A stretch of 64,000 nt of DNA. Origin: Bacillota bacterium (GTDB lineage Bacteria; Bacillota; Clostridia; Lachnospirales; Lachnospiraceae). Below the pieces are notes generated by a model. It was not told where the DNA came from. It searched no databases and worked only from the letters and a program-made list of their open reading frames with translations. The translations under genes were made by a program, and so were the position numbers. The stretch is taken from assembly GCA_023399055.1 (NCBI GenBank), contig JAEWQV010000010.1, positions 248,001 to 312,000 on the forward strand. Reading direction: 5' to 3'. This document shows, in pieces, positions 52,290 through 61,471 of this stretch (its first letter is position 1; every line of letters begins with the position of its first letter).

Positions 52290-52355
52290 TAAAATTATAT
52301 AAAGATTAGTTCGTGCATCACCCTAGCCATTATGGTGAAAACAAATCTTTATACA
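52290..52355. promoter_or_regulatory. Divergent kdp control region with inverted repeat
   Basis: TATAAAGATT (52298-52307) and AATCTTTATA (52344-52353) form perfect 10-bp arms 36 bp apart. The minus strand has TATAAT (52294-52299) overlapping one arm, with no good -35, which suits activator-dependent transcription. KdpE is the likely binder. I looked for a cyclic di-AMP riboswitch in the leader and did not see one. Confidence 0.5.
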
Positions 52356-52445
52356 ATCTTAATGTCATCAGGAAATTCATAATACTGCGTTGATTTTGAT
52401 TATGGTATACTGATTAATAAAAGCTTTTTGAAAGGAGGATTCCAA

Positions 52446-55157
52446 ATGGATATAACCCAAACCAATTCCGAGTTCCTGTTGGAACAGTTATCGTCAATGC
52501 CCATTACAAATAAACGTGGTATACTTAGAATTTATTTCGGTTATGCTGCTGGCGTCGGAAAAACCTGTGCTATGCTAAGTGATGCCGGAGAGGCGAAAAT
52601 AAATGGTATTGATGTGGTTGCCGGTTACATTGAACCCCACGCCCGTCCAGAAACAATGGCTCTCTTGGAAGGTTTGGAACTTTTACCTTCGCTGGAACTT
52701 GACTATAATGGTATTCATTTACAGGAGTTCGATCTAGATGAAGCTATCAAAAGAAGACCCGAATTAATTCTAGTCGATGAACTGGCACATACCAATGCTA
52801 AGGGATGCCGCCATAAAAAAAGATATCAGGACGTTGAGGAACTGCTGCGAGCAGGAATTGACGTATATACGACAATTAATGTACAGCATCTTGAAAGCCT
52901 CAATGACGTAGTGGCTTCCTTAACAGGCATTACCGTTAGGGAACGTATTCCGGATAGTGTATTTGACAGTGCAGATCAGATTGAGCTTATAGATATTGAG
53001 CCGGATGATTTAATAGAACGTCTTAATAAAGGGAAAATATATAAGAAAGAACAGGCACAACGAGCACTTTCTAATTTCTTTACAAAAGAAAAATTAATTG
53101 CTCTTAGGGAAATAGCCTTAAGGAGAACAGCAGATCAAGTCAATCGAGTGGCAGTACAACATAGTGAACAGGTGAAAAGTGCTGGTTCATATGCCAATGA
53201 GCATATTCTTGTCTGCTTATCGGCTTCGCCTACCAACGCAAAAGTAATTCGTACAGCTGCTAGGATGGCAGATGCTTTTCACGGGTCTTTTACCGCGCTT
53301 TTCGTAGAGCCTCCCGAACTCTCTGATAAAGAACAAAAACCTTTGAGAGAAAACATTAGACTTGCTGAACAGTTAGGTGCTCAGATTGCAACTGTATATG
53401 GGGAAGACATTTCAGTACAGATAGCTGAATACGCAAATGTAAGCAGAGTCTCTAAAATTGTGATGGGCCGTTCTGGTCATAAGAGTAAATGGTTTCAGAA
53501 ATCTAACTTTGTAGATAGGTTAACGACACTTGCGCCTAATCTTGACATTTATATCATACCGGATACACAGCCCTCTTTATCAAAAAGGGGAATCAAATTT
53601 ACAAAACCTTCCGAACTGACCGTTGCAGATACCGTAAAATCTCTGGGAATTCTAATTCTCTGCACTTTAATCGGACTTCTGTTTCATATATTAGGCTTTA
53701 GTGAAGCAAATATTATTACGGTTTATATCCTGGGTGTATTGCTAAGTGCTATTGCTACAAAGGGTCGAATTTATAGTTTGGTATCTTCTATCCTAAATGT
53801 ACTGGTATTTGATTTTCTTTTTACAGAACCACGTTTTTCCTTTCAATCTTATGGTTCCGGTTATCCCATTACACTGCTGATTATGCTTCTTTCTGCATTT
53901 ATAACCAGCAGCTTAACAAAGCGTGTTAAGGAACAGGCTAGACAGTCGGCACAAAAAGCATATCGTACAGAAATACTTTTGGAAACCAGCCGAAAGTTAC
54001 AACAGGCAAAAGACCAGTCGGAGATTTTAAGTGAAACCGCTTTACAGTTGGTAAAGTTACTTGATCGTACTATCATATTTTATAGCGGACAAGAAAACAC
54101 TCTGTCTGAACCTATGGTTTTTCTAAAACAAAATTCAAATATAGGTGTAAAAGATTATTACGATCAGGATGAACGAGCTGTAGCAGAATGGGTATATAAG
54201 AACAATAAGCGTGCAGGGGCTACTACAAATACGCTTTCTGCTGCCAAGTGCCTCTATCTTGCCATTCGAGGCGGCGATACAGTTCTTGCTATAGCCGGAA
54301 TTGCAATAGACCGAGAATTTCCACTGGAAACTTTTGAAAAAAATTTAATGATCGCAATGCTTGGAGAATGTGGTTTAGCTCTTGAAAAAGAACGACTTAA
54401 CGAAAATCAAAAACGAATTTCTTTACAGATACAACAAGAGCAACTAAGGGCCAATCTCCTTCGTGCAATTTCACATGATTTGCGTACACCACTTACTAGT
54501 ATTTCTGGAAATGCAGGTATTCTTATCGCTAATTCAGAAGTTTTAAATGACTTACAGAAGAACTCACTTTACACCGATATTTTTGATGATTCCATGTGGT
54601 TAATCAACCTGGTGGAAAACCTGCTCTCAATTACACGTATTGATAATGGTACTCTAAATCTAACTTTGCAGCCTGAACTTTTGGAAGAAGTAATTGCAGA
54701 GGCACTACTTCATATCAATCGAAAGTCTATTGAGCATAACATTGAAACTATACTTGAGGATGATTTTCTCATGGCTAAAATGGATTCACAGCTCATTATT
54801 CAAGTACTGATAAATATTATAGATAATGCAATAAAGTACACACCAGCCGGATCACATATTAACATTACTGTGCGACGTGAAAATCAAATGGTGCTGATTG
54901 AAATTTCGGATAATGGTCCTGGCGTATCAGAAGACGCCAAGGCAAAACTATTCGATATGTTTTATACCGCAGATAATGCCAGGGGTGACGGACGTCGCGG
55001 ACTTGGGCTGGGATTATCCTTATGTAAATCAATTATTGATGCACATGGCGGCAAAATCTATGTGAAAGATAATATTCCCCAGGGAACCATATTTTGTTTT
55101 ACCCTGCAGGCTGAGGAGGTAAATATTAATGACAAAACCCTTAATATTGGTGGTTGA
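52446..55157 (+). CDS. kdpD: Osmosensitive K+ channel histidine kinase KdpD
   Basis: Sensor kinase of about 903 residues. Order: KdpD domain with Walker A GYAAGVGKTCAM (about 30) and LVDELAHTN; a universal-stress-like domain (about 250-370); four membrane helices (about 395-490); a GAF-like domain; HisKA with His in RAISHDLRTPLTS; and HATPase (NAIKYTPAGSHI, GLGLSLCKSI). ATG 52446 follows AGGAGG by 7 bases; the earlier TTG frame start lies on the site region. It is divergent from kdpFABC and overlaps kdpE by 29 bases. Confidence 0.96.
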   Translation: MDITQTNSEFLLEQLSSMPITNKRGILRIYFGYAAGVGKTCAMLSDAGEAKINGIDVVAGYIEPHARPETMALLEGLELLPSLELDYNGIHLQEFDLDEAIKRRPELILVDELAHTNAKGCRHKKRYQDVEELLRAGIDVYTTINVQHLESLNDVVASLTGITVRERIPDSVFDSADQIELIDIEPDDLIERLNKGKIYKKEQAQRALSNFFTKEKLIALREIALRRTADQVNRVAVQHSEQVKSAGSYANEHILVCLSASPTNAKVIRTAARMADAFHGSFTALFVEPPELSDKEQKPLRENIRLAEQLGAQIATVYGEDISVQIAEYANVSRVSKIVMGRSGHKSKWFQKSNFVDRLTTLAPNLDIYIIPDTQPSLSKRGIKFTKPSELTVADTVKSLGILILCTLIGLLFHILGFSEANIITVYILGVLLSAIATKGRIYSLVSSILNVLVFDFLFTEPRFSFQSYGSGYPITLLIMLLSAFITSSLTKRVKEQARQSAQKAYRTEILLETSRKLQQAKDQSEILSETALQLVKLLDRTIIFYSGQENTLSEPMVFLKQNSNIGVKDYYDQDERAVAEWVYKNNKRAGATTNTLSAAKCLYLAIRGGDTVLAIAGIAIDREFPLETFEKNLMIAMLGECGLALEKERLNENQKRISLQIQQEQLRANLLRAISHDLRTPLTSISGNAGILIANSEVLNDLQKNSLYTDIFDDSMWLINLVENLLSITRIDNGTLNLTLQPELLEEVIAEALLHINRKSIEHNIETILEDDFLMAKMDSQLIIQVLINIIDNAIKYTPAGSHINITVRRENQMVLIEISDNGPGVSEDAKAKLFDMFYTADNARGDGRRGLGLGLSLCKSIIDAHGGKIYVKDNIPQGTIFCFTLQAEEVNINDKTLNIGG

Positions 55158-55851
55158 AGATGATAAAGCCATAAGCAAACTGATTACAACAACCCTAGAA
55201 ACTCAAGGGTATCAATATCATACATCGGAAACAGGGGAAGGCTCTATACTGGAAGCAGTATCTAAGCAACCAGATATTATGCTTCTGGATTTAGGACTTC
55301 CCGATATGGACGGAGTGGACATTATAAGAAAAGTACGAGAATGGTCGAATCTTCCAATTATTGTAGTCAGTGCACGAAGTGAAGACCGTGATAAAATAAG
55401 TGCCCTGGATGCAGGCGCGGATGACTATTTAACCAAACCCTTCAGTGTTGAAGAATTACTTGCAAGGCTTAGAGTAAGCCTTCGACGAGTCCGTTATGAT
55501 AAAGAAAAATTACAAAAGGATGCTTCTGTTTTTATCAATGGGAGCTTAAAGATTGATTACGCTGCAGGATGTGTTTGGTTGGACGAAGAAGAAATACATC
55601 TTACCCCAAATGAATACAAGCTTCTAGGTCTCCTTGCTAAGAACGTTGGTAAAGTACTAACCCATAATTTTATACTGCATGAAATATGGGGAAATTATTC
55701 TACTGATATTCCTGCCCTTCGTGTCTTCATGGCCACTCTTAGAAAAAAACTTGAAAAAACACCTTCTCCCTCTCAGCCAAAGTATATTCAAACCCATATA
55801 GGTGTTGGCTACCGTATGCTTAGAGTTGGTGACGATGGCAAGTCAGGATAA
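55129..55851 (+). CDS. kdpE: KDP operon response regulator KdpE
   Basis: OmpR-type regulator of 240 residues: receiver with Asp54 (MLLDLGLPDMDG) and KPFSVEELLAR, and a C-terminal winged helix (IHLTPNEYKLLGLLAKNVGKVLTHNFILHEIWG ... YIQTHIGVGYRM). GAGGAGG precedes the ATG inside the end of kdpD, so the two are coupled. Activates kdpFABC under potassium limitation. Confidence 0.96.
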   Translation: MTKPLILVVEDDKAISKLITTTLETQGYQYHTSETGEGSILEAVSKQPDIMLLDLGLPDMDGVDIIRKVREWSNLPIIVVSARSEDRDKISALDAGADDYLTKPFSVEELLARLRVSLRRVRYDKEKLQKDASVFINGSLKIDYAAGCVWLDEEEIHLTPNEYKLLGLLAKNVGKVLTHNFILHEIWGNYSTDIPALRVFMATLRKKLEKTPSPSQPKYIQTHIGVGYRMLRVGDDGKSG

Positions 55852-55857
55852 ATGAAT

Positions 55858-55966
55858 AATTAGCCGCTAGTACTTATTGATATACCCCCAGTCAAATAGA
55901 CAGATTAAATAGATAAATCTGTTACTTTGGAGGAGTCGTATCATATTAAGGTCTTAGCGGCTAATT
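55858..55966. repeat. 109-bp element with 12-bp terminal inverted repeats
   Basis: Perfect end arms AATTAGCCGCTA (55858-55869) and TAGCGGCTAATT (55955-55966), and a central 7-bp stem ACAGATT/AATCTGT (55900-55922). It lies between convergent kdpE and the GH4 gene. It may act as a terminator, but size and shape also suit a small non-autonomous transposon relic or a structured RNA. Confidence 0.65.
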
Positions 55967-56005
55967 CTATTACAGTTATAAATATATTCATCAATCTGGG
56001 TTAAT

Positions 56006-57421
56006 TCATAACTTCCATCTGTCAGGAAGGTACTTCTTTGTATTTATAAGCATCGTATTCATAAGTGTCGTTATCTGTTCTATTGATAAGTTCGCTGTTT
56101 TCACTAATGGGTCATTTTGAAAAGCCTTAAGTACCAAGTCTTTATCACAATCAAACGCCGCTTGTAATATATAATCCTGATTCCTAACATGCGGTTGAAG
56201 TAATTCAAGAATTTTATCTGGTACATTACCAACCATAACTGTTTTAATACTATTTCTTGAAAATATCGCATTGGTCTCGACAACTGTACCAAATGGCAGA
56301 TTGGCAATCTGGCCATGATTAGGAATATTTACATTGCTGATTACTCTTCCTATTCCTAGTAGTGCTTTTATCAGTAACGTTCCTTCCTCCCCTGATTTGT
56401 CCAGGGAAATTTCTTCCTCCCCCGTCATTAATCGCTTACTCTTGTTTAATCGTTGCTCCAGATCCTGCATACGCCAATCAACTGTTGTCAGTCCAAACTT
56501 CCAGCCCTTGACAGCATCTGGATTTTTCAGATAATCTCCTCCTGGCATGAATTCTGCCAAATGCCGATCACCAGCTGCTGCTATGAACCCATACCTGCGA
56601 AATAAATCAAACTTAACTCTATGCGCACATTCAAAGGAAGCGTTCGCCCAATGATTATCCTTCTCCTGAAATCCCTCTTCAAAATGCTGGTCAATGTATT
56701 CTTTCCATATAGGAAAAAGATCAAGCTCCTTATAACTAGCTTCATTAAACCAGGTAAAGTGGTTAATCCCCAATACATTTACATGAATGTCTGATCTATG
56801 AATTTTATTATTTGCTATTCCTTGGTCTGCCAGTACTTTGGAACAAATCTCTGCCAATACCTTTTGTGTCCCAAATACCTCATGACAACACCCAAAAGCT
56901 TTCATCTGTGGAAATACCTGATACAGTGTCTTAATGCAAAGTGACATGGGATTAGTGTAGTTAATCACCCAGGCCTCTGGTGCGACACGCTTAATCTCTT
57001 CTCCTATTTCTGCAATCATAGGTATTGTTCTTAGTGCTCGAATCATACCTCCTGGACCAGTCGTATCGCCAACCGATTGATAAATCCCATACTTTTCAGG
57101 TTCATGAACATCGGAGGCCATCTCTTTAAAGGTTCCCGGTAAAATAGAAATAACGACAAAATCAGCCCCAGACAAAGCCTCTTCTAACGTTTCCACTGCT
57201 ATGTAATTCCACTTTCCAACGCAAGCATCCAATTGGGAGTATTTATTACCAATGATTTCATTATTCTTGGCTGCCTGAAAATCAATATCGTACAGCCTTA
57301 CATTTCCACTCATCTCCGGTTCATTTGCTAGGTCTGACATCAAAGTCCATGCCCATCCCCTGCTGCCACCACCAATGTAGGCAATGTTTATATCCGAAAA
57401 TATATCCCTGTTTTTTTTCAT
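56006..57421 (-). CDS. Glycoside hydrolase family 4 enzyme (possible alpha-galacturonidase)
   Basis: NAD- and metal-dependent glycosidase of 471 residues. N-terminal Rossmann motif IAYIGGGSRGWAW, then GDTTGPGGMIRALR, INYTNPMSLC and the metal/catalytic motif FGCCHEVFG followed by GINHFTWF. The CHEV motif is found in alpha-glucosidase and alpha-galacturonidase (LplD-like) members of GH4. Placement in an operon with GH28, uxaA and uxaB favours an alpha-galacturonide substrate, which is inference. No signal peptide, so cytoplasmic. It is the last gene of the operon and is followed by the 109-bp element. Confidence 0.88.
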   Translation of the reverse strand: MKKNRDIFSDINIAYIGGGSRGWAWTLMSDLANEPEMSGNVRLYDIDFQAAKNNEIIGNKYSQLDACVGKWNYIAVETLEEALSGADFVVISILPGTFKEMASDVHEPEKYGIYQSVGDTTGPGGMIRALRTIPMIAEIGEEIKRVAPEAWVINYTNPMSLCIKTLYQVFPQMKAFGCCHEVFGTQKVLAEICSKVLADQGIANNKIHRSDIHVNVLGINHFTWFNEASYKELDLFPIWKEYIDQHFEEGFQEKDNHWANASFECAHRVKFDLFRRYGFIAAAGDRHLAEFMPGGDYLKNPDAVKGWKFGLTTVDWRMQDLEQRLNKSKRLMTGEEEISLDKSGEEGTLLIKALLGIGRVISNVNIPNHGQIANLPFGTVVETNAIFSRNSIKTVMVGNVPDKILELLQPHVRNQDYILQAAFDCDKDLVLKAFQNDPLVKTANLSIEQITTLMNTMLINTKKYLPDRWKL

Positions 57422-57473
57422 TTACCGCACCTGCTTTCCTGTCTAGCGCAATGATTATTATCGTATTGTTATA

Positions 57474-58301
57474 TTAAGCTTTCTCCCATAACGATTTTAT
57501 ATAGTCTCTCGCATGAACCGCATTTTCAGGCTTCGTATTTTCAAGAGTGCAGTGAATCATTGGTTTTCGGTTTTTTATGAACTTCATTATTGGTGGATAA
57601 GCAAGATTGCCCGAACCTGCTGCCACTGCAACCATTCTTTCCTCCTGTATTACAAAATCCTTCATATGAATCACAGCTACCTCATCTCCTAGTAAATCAA
57701 TGGCTTCTTCCATAACCTTTGTTTGTTCCAAGTAATTATCCATTTCCAATAAATTTACCGGGTCGAAAATTATCTGTAGATTCGGCGAATTAATAGTATC
57801 TAAAACTTGTCTGGCTAACTTAGGTGTTGCCACCAGATGCGTTCTTACCGGTTCTATTGCAAGAATAACCCCCATTTTCTCTGCATAGGTAACAATCTCC
57901 CTTAAATTCTCCAACATCGTTTGCATTGCTGCTTCCGTACTATGTTCTTTTCTATTAATAGCTGTAAATGGTGTTTCCGTCCCTACTACTCCACAGCCTA
58001 ATATACTTGCAAATCGAATATGCGCCTTATAGGTACTTAATACATTTTCTCTAAGGGAAGTATCTGCTTCCGCCAAATTTAAATAGCACCCAAGAACTGC
58101 GATATCAATATCATACCTTTGAAATAGTTTTTTTAAATACATGGCATACCCAGGAGTTAAAGTGGCTGAAGTCACTGGGAATTCATTTATTACCTTTGTA
58201 AGTGCCAAATGTGTACAGGTAAAACCCTGTTGCTTAATTGTTGCCAATCTCTGTTCCAACGAAAGATCAGCTGTATCGTGTAACCGAATTCCTATCTGCA
58301 T
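57474..58301 (-). CDS. Sugar-phosphate isomerase/epimerase-like TIM-barrel protein
   Basis: 275 residues of the xylose-isomerase-like (AP endonuclease 2) superfamily: RLHDTADLSLEQRLATIKQQGF near the start, GVVGTETPF, MGVILAIEPVRTHLVATP with a metal-binding Glu, IIFDPVNLLE with Asp, and AVIHMKDF with His. Such proteins epimerise or isomerise sugars or inositols. It lies between the GH4 and uxaA genes in a galacturonate operon, where an isomerase step (galacturonate to tagaturonate, normally UxaC) is otherwise not represented. Whether it does this is unknown. Confidence 0.8.
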   Translation of the reverse strand: MQIGIRLHDTADLSLEQRLATIKQQGFTCTHLALTKVINEFPVTSATLTPGYAMYLKKLFQRYDIDIAVLGCYLNLAEADTSLRENVLSTYKAHIRFASILGCGVVGTETPFTAINRKEHSTEAAMQTMLENLREIVTYAEKMGVILAIEPVRTHLVATPKLARQVLDTINSPNLQIIFDPVNLLEMDNYLEQTKVMEEAIDLLGDEVAVIHMKDFVIQEERMVAVAAGSGNLAYPPIMKFIKNRKPMIHCTLENTKPENAVHARDYIKSLWEKA

Positions 58302-58346
58302 CCTCTACCCCCTTCCGACTGTATATGGATAACTCCTTACTTTTAT

Positions 58347-59828
58347 CTACAAGGTAACTCCCTGTTTAAAAATAGCCATATCATGATAACCTGCTTCCTC
58401 TGCTTTCACTCTTCTTCCAGAAGCTACTTCCAGTACATAGTCGAACAATTCTCGTCCAATCTCCTCCACCGAGCCTGTTTCAAGCATCTTCCCAGCATTA
58501 AAGTCAATCCAGTTTAGTTTTTTCTCAAAAAGCTGTGAATTACTTGAAATTTTAACTGTAGGAACAGGAGAAGCAAAAGGAGTGCCTCTTCCTGTAGTAA
58601 ATAGTACAATATGAGCTCCCGATGCAGCAAGCGCGGTGGAAGCTACAAGGTCATTTCCAGGTGCACTAAGGAGGTTTAATCCCTTCTTATGTACTGGCTC
58701 TCCATACTTTAATACACCGTTTACTGTTGCATTTCCTGACTTTTGTGTACAACCCAGGGATTTATCTTCAAGGGTTGTAATTCCTCCATTTTTATTACCC
58801 GGAGATGGATTCTCATATATTGTTTGATTATGTGCTTTATAGTATTTTTTAAAGTCATTAATCAGCTCCACTGTCTGTAAAAATATTTCTTCATTTGCAC
58901 ATCGATTCATTAAAATTGTCTCTGCTCCAAACATTTCAGGGACTTCCGTTAAGATGGTTGTTCCTCCCTGAGAAATTAACAGATCCGAGAATTTACCTAC
59001 CGCAGGGTTGGCCGTAATCCCAGAAAGGCCATCTGAACCACCGCACTTTAAACCTACAACTAACTCTCTGGCACTAATGTCAACTCGTTCAAATGTTGCA
59101 GCATAATCAATCAATTCCTCAATGAGGTGAACTCCTGCTTCAATTTCATCTTCACAATCCTGAGCGGATAAAAATTTAACTCTATTTGGATCATACTCAC
59201 CTATCTGTTTTTTCAATACCTCAATATTACAATTTTCACAACCAAGTCCAAGAACAAGTACCCCTCCAGCATTGGGATGATTAATTAAGTCAGCAAGAAT
59301 TTTTAGTGTATTTTCCTGATCGTCACCCATCTGTGAGCAACCATAAGGATGTGGAAATGCAGATATAGCTTCAATAGAACCTGTAATTTTATTTTGTACC
59401 ATTTTCTCAATGGTGGTAATTACATTATTCATACATCCCACGGTTGGAATCAGCCAGATTTCGTTCCGTACACCTATTTTCCCGTTCGCACGGCGGTAAC
59501 CCTGAAAAGTTGCTTCTTCCTCCGTTATAACCACTGGCTCTACCGGCTGATAAGTATATTCCAAAACATCACCAAGACCTGTTTTTACATTATGCACATG
59601 AATCCAAGTACCAGGTTCTATTGTTTTTAATGCTGTACCAATCTTATACCCGTACTTGATAATATCTTCACCCTCTTGAATAGGAGTAATCGCAAATTTA
59701 TGGCCTTGGGGTATGTCTTCTAAAAGTATTATCTGTTTTTTATCAATCTCAACCATCGTTCCACTCGTAAGTTGTTTTAGGGCAATAGAAACATTATCAG
59801 CCTCATGAATTCTTAGAATATCTTGCAT
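58347..59828 (-). CDS. uxaA: Altronate dehydratase
   Basis: Dehydrates D-altronate to 2-keto-3-deoxygluconate. 493 residues: an N-terminal SAF domain (about 1-95, with HKFAITPIQEGEDIIKYGYKIG), then the large iron-dependent catalytic domain with GYRRANGKIGVRNEIWLIPTVGCMN, AFPHPYGCSQ, GLGCENCN, GLKCGGSDGLSGITANPA and NGGITTLEDKSLGCTQKSG. GAGGAG precedes the ATG. It is 24 bases downstream of uxaB. Confidence 0.96.
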   Translation of the reverse strand: MQDILRIHEADNVSIALKQLTSGTMVEIDKKQIILLEDIPQGHKFAITPIQEGEDIIKYGYKIGTALKTIEPGTWIHVHNVKTGLGDVLEYTYQPVEPVVITEEEATFQGYRRANGKIGVRNEIWLIPTVGCMNNVITTIEKMVQNKITGSIEAISAFPHPYGCSQMGDDQENTLKILADLINHPNAGGVLVLGLGCENCNIEVLKKQIGEYDPNRVKFLSAQDCEDEIEAGVHLIEELIDYAATFERVDISARELVVGLKCGGSDGLSGITANPAVGKFSDLLISQGGTTILTEVPEMFGAETILMNRCANEEIFLQTVELINDFKKYYKAHNQTIYENPSPGNKNGGITTLEDKSLGCTQKSGNATVNGVLKYGEPVHKKGLNLLSAPGNDLVASTALAASGAHIVLFTTGRGTPFASPVPTVKISSNSQLFEKKLNWIDFNAGKMLETGSVEEIGRELFDYVLEVASGRRVKAEEAGYHDMAIFKQGVTL

Positions 59829-59852
59829 AGTAGCTCTCCTCTCTGCCGCTAC

Positions 59853-61310
59853 TTAAAGCAGCTCAATTGCATTTCTCATGCCCACTGTATTGATATTAAC
59901 GAGATATTCCGTTACTTTTTCAGTTAAACCAGGATATTGCGTTAAATCCTGCCCATGGATAGAAGTATTGCTTAAATAAGCCTTTACAAATAAATCAGTT
60001 GGCAGTTTTGAATTATCTGCAAAAAACTCCAAAACAAATTTATCATCTTTAATTTCGTAGGAATCAATACTTCTGTTACCAATAAGACAATTTTCCTTTA
60101 AATCACTGCTGCTATAAAAGCTCATTAATGCAGCAATTGAAAATACCAGATGCTTTGGTAAAGTCTTATATATCCTTATGTATTCTAGCAAACTAGGCAG
60201 ACAACGTGCTCTCCATTTCGAGGTGGAATTTAAGGAAATGGATAACAAGGAATGCTTTATATAGGGATTCTCAAACCGTTCAATTACAGAGTTAGCAAAA
60301 TCTAATAGCTCCTCTTTGGGAAGTGTAAGTGTGGGAATCACCTCATCATAGATGACGGAAGTCATGAATTTCCTAATTACCTCATCCTGCATGGATTCGC
60401 CCACATAATTATTACCTGCCAGAAAGGAAGCTAGCGCAAAAGACGTATGAGCACCATTTAAAATACGAACCTTTCTTTGCTTGTAGGGCGTCTGATTATC
60501 CGTAAAAATAACCGGCATACCCGCTTTATCAAGAGGTAACTCATCACTAATATCTTTATCACTTTCAATTACCCAAAGTCCAAAAGGCTCCGCGGTAACA
60601 AGTAAATTATCCTGATATCCCAGCTGCTGCCATATATCTTGGGCTTCTTCAAAGGGATAGCCAGTAACAATTCGATCAACAAGTGTACTGCAGAACACAC
60701 AAGCTTCCAGTAACCAGTGAAGAAACCCAGCTTCCATTTTCCAAAGGTTTGCGTATTTAAAAACACATTCCTTTAATACAATGCCATTATCATCGATTAA
60801 TTCAACCGGTAAAATAATTAGTCCTTTCTCCAGGTTCCCAGAAAAGGTACGATATCTTTCATATAAAAATTTTGTAAGTTTTGCAGGAAAGGTACGTGGT
60901 GGTATATCTTCAAATAAATCGTTCTCATTAAATACAATACCAGCTTCTGTTGTATTAGAGACCACGAAGCGTAAGGTTTCCACTCTTGCCAACTCCATAT
61001 AAGTATAATATTGATCATAGATACTTACAGCTTCCTTTAAGGAAGTTATAATTCGATTGCTCACAACCTCCTTGCCCTCCTGTTTTCCACGTAAGGTTAC
61101 CGTATATTTGCACTCCTGCTCTTTAAATCTATCTAGATTTCCAAATTCGATTGGTTTTAAAACTACAATTGATCCATCAAATAAGCCCTTTTCATTTGCC
61201 ACATCAATCATATAATCTACAAAGGCTCTCAAAAAATTACCTTCCCCGAACTGTACCACTTTAATTGGTCGTTCCTTAGAATTTGAAATGGTTCCATTCA
61301 AAATTTGCAT
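59853..61310 (-). CDS. uxaB: Tagaturonate reductase
   Basis: Reduces D-tagaturonate to D-altronate with NADH. About 485 residues of the mannitol dehydrogenase family: N-terminal KVVQFGEGNFLRAFVDYMIDVANE (cofactor binding), VDRIVTGYP, and KVRILNGAHTSFALASFLAGN with the catalytic Lys/Asn/His region. ATG 61310 is preferred over 61313 because GAGG is better spaced. Immediately upstream of uxaA; downstream of GH28 after a 158-base gap containing tandem repeats. Confidence 0.94.
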   Translation of the reverse strand: MQILNGTISNSKERPIKVVQFGEGNFLRAFVDYMIDVANEKGLFDGSIVVLKPIEFGNLDRFKEQECKYTVTLRGKQEGKEVVSNRIITSLKEAVSIYDQYYTYMELARVETLRFVVSNTTEAGIVFNENDLFEDIPPRTFPAKLTKFLYERYRTFSGNLEKGLIILPVELIDDNGIVLKECVFKYANLWKMEAGFLHWLLEACVFCSTLVDRIVTGYPFEEAQDIWQQLGYQDNLLVTAEPFGLWVIESDKDISDELPLDKAGMPVIFTDNQTPYKQRKVRILNGAHTSFALASFLAGNNYVGESMQDEVIRKFMTSVIYDEVIPTLTLPKEELLDFANSVIERFENPYIKHSLLSISLNSTSKWRARCLPSLLEYIRIYKTLPKHLVFSIAALMSFYSSSDLKENCLIGNRSIDSYEIKDDKFVLEFFADNSKLPTDLFVKAYLSNTSIHGQDLTQYPGLTEKVTEYLVNINTVGMRNAIELL

Positions 61311-61407
61311 CATTCACCTCATTATTTATTATCGGTTTCATAGCTTCTAGTTTTTTGCATACTTAGCTGTAGCTTTAATTATGTTTTTTTAATCCTACAT
61401 TTTCAAA

Positions 61408-61449
61408 CTGTATCTCTAGTTCTGTATCTCTAGTTCTGTATCTCTAATT
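61408..61449. repeat. Three tandem copies of a 14-bp unit between GH28 and uxaB
   Basis: CTGTATCTCTAGTT is present twice exactly and once with one change (CTGTATCTCTAATT). It lies just after the GH28 stop codon, with weaker related sequence down to 61472. No gene. Confidence 0.85.
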
Positions 61450-61471
61450 CAAAATCTTAAATTATGTATTT

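Noticed and set aside
52207..52445. Cyclic di-AMP (ydaO-type) riboswitch in the kdp leader
   Set aside because: I looked for the conserved ydaO core on both strands and did not find it; only a short hairpin and the inverted repeat are visible.
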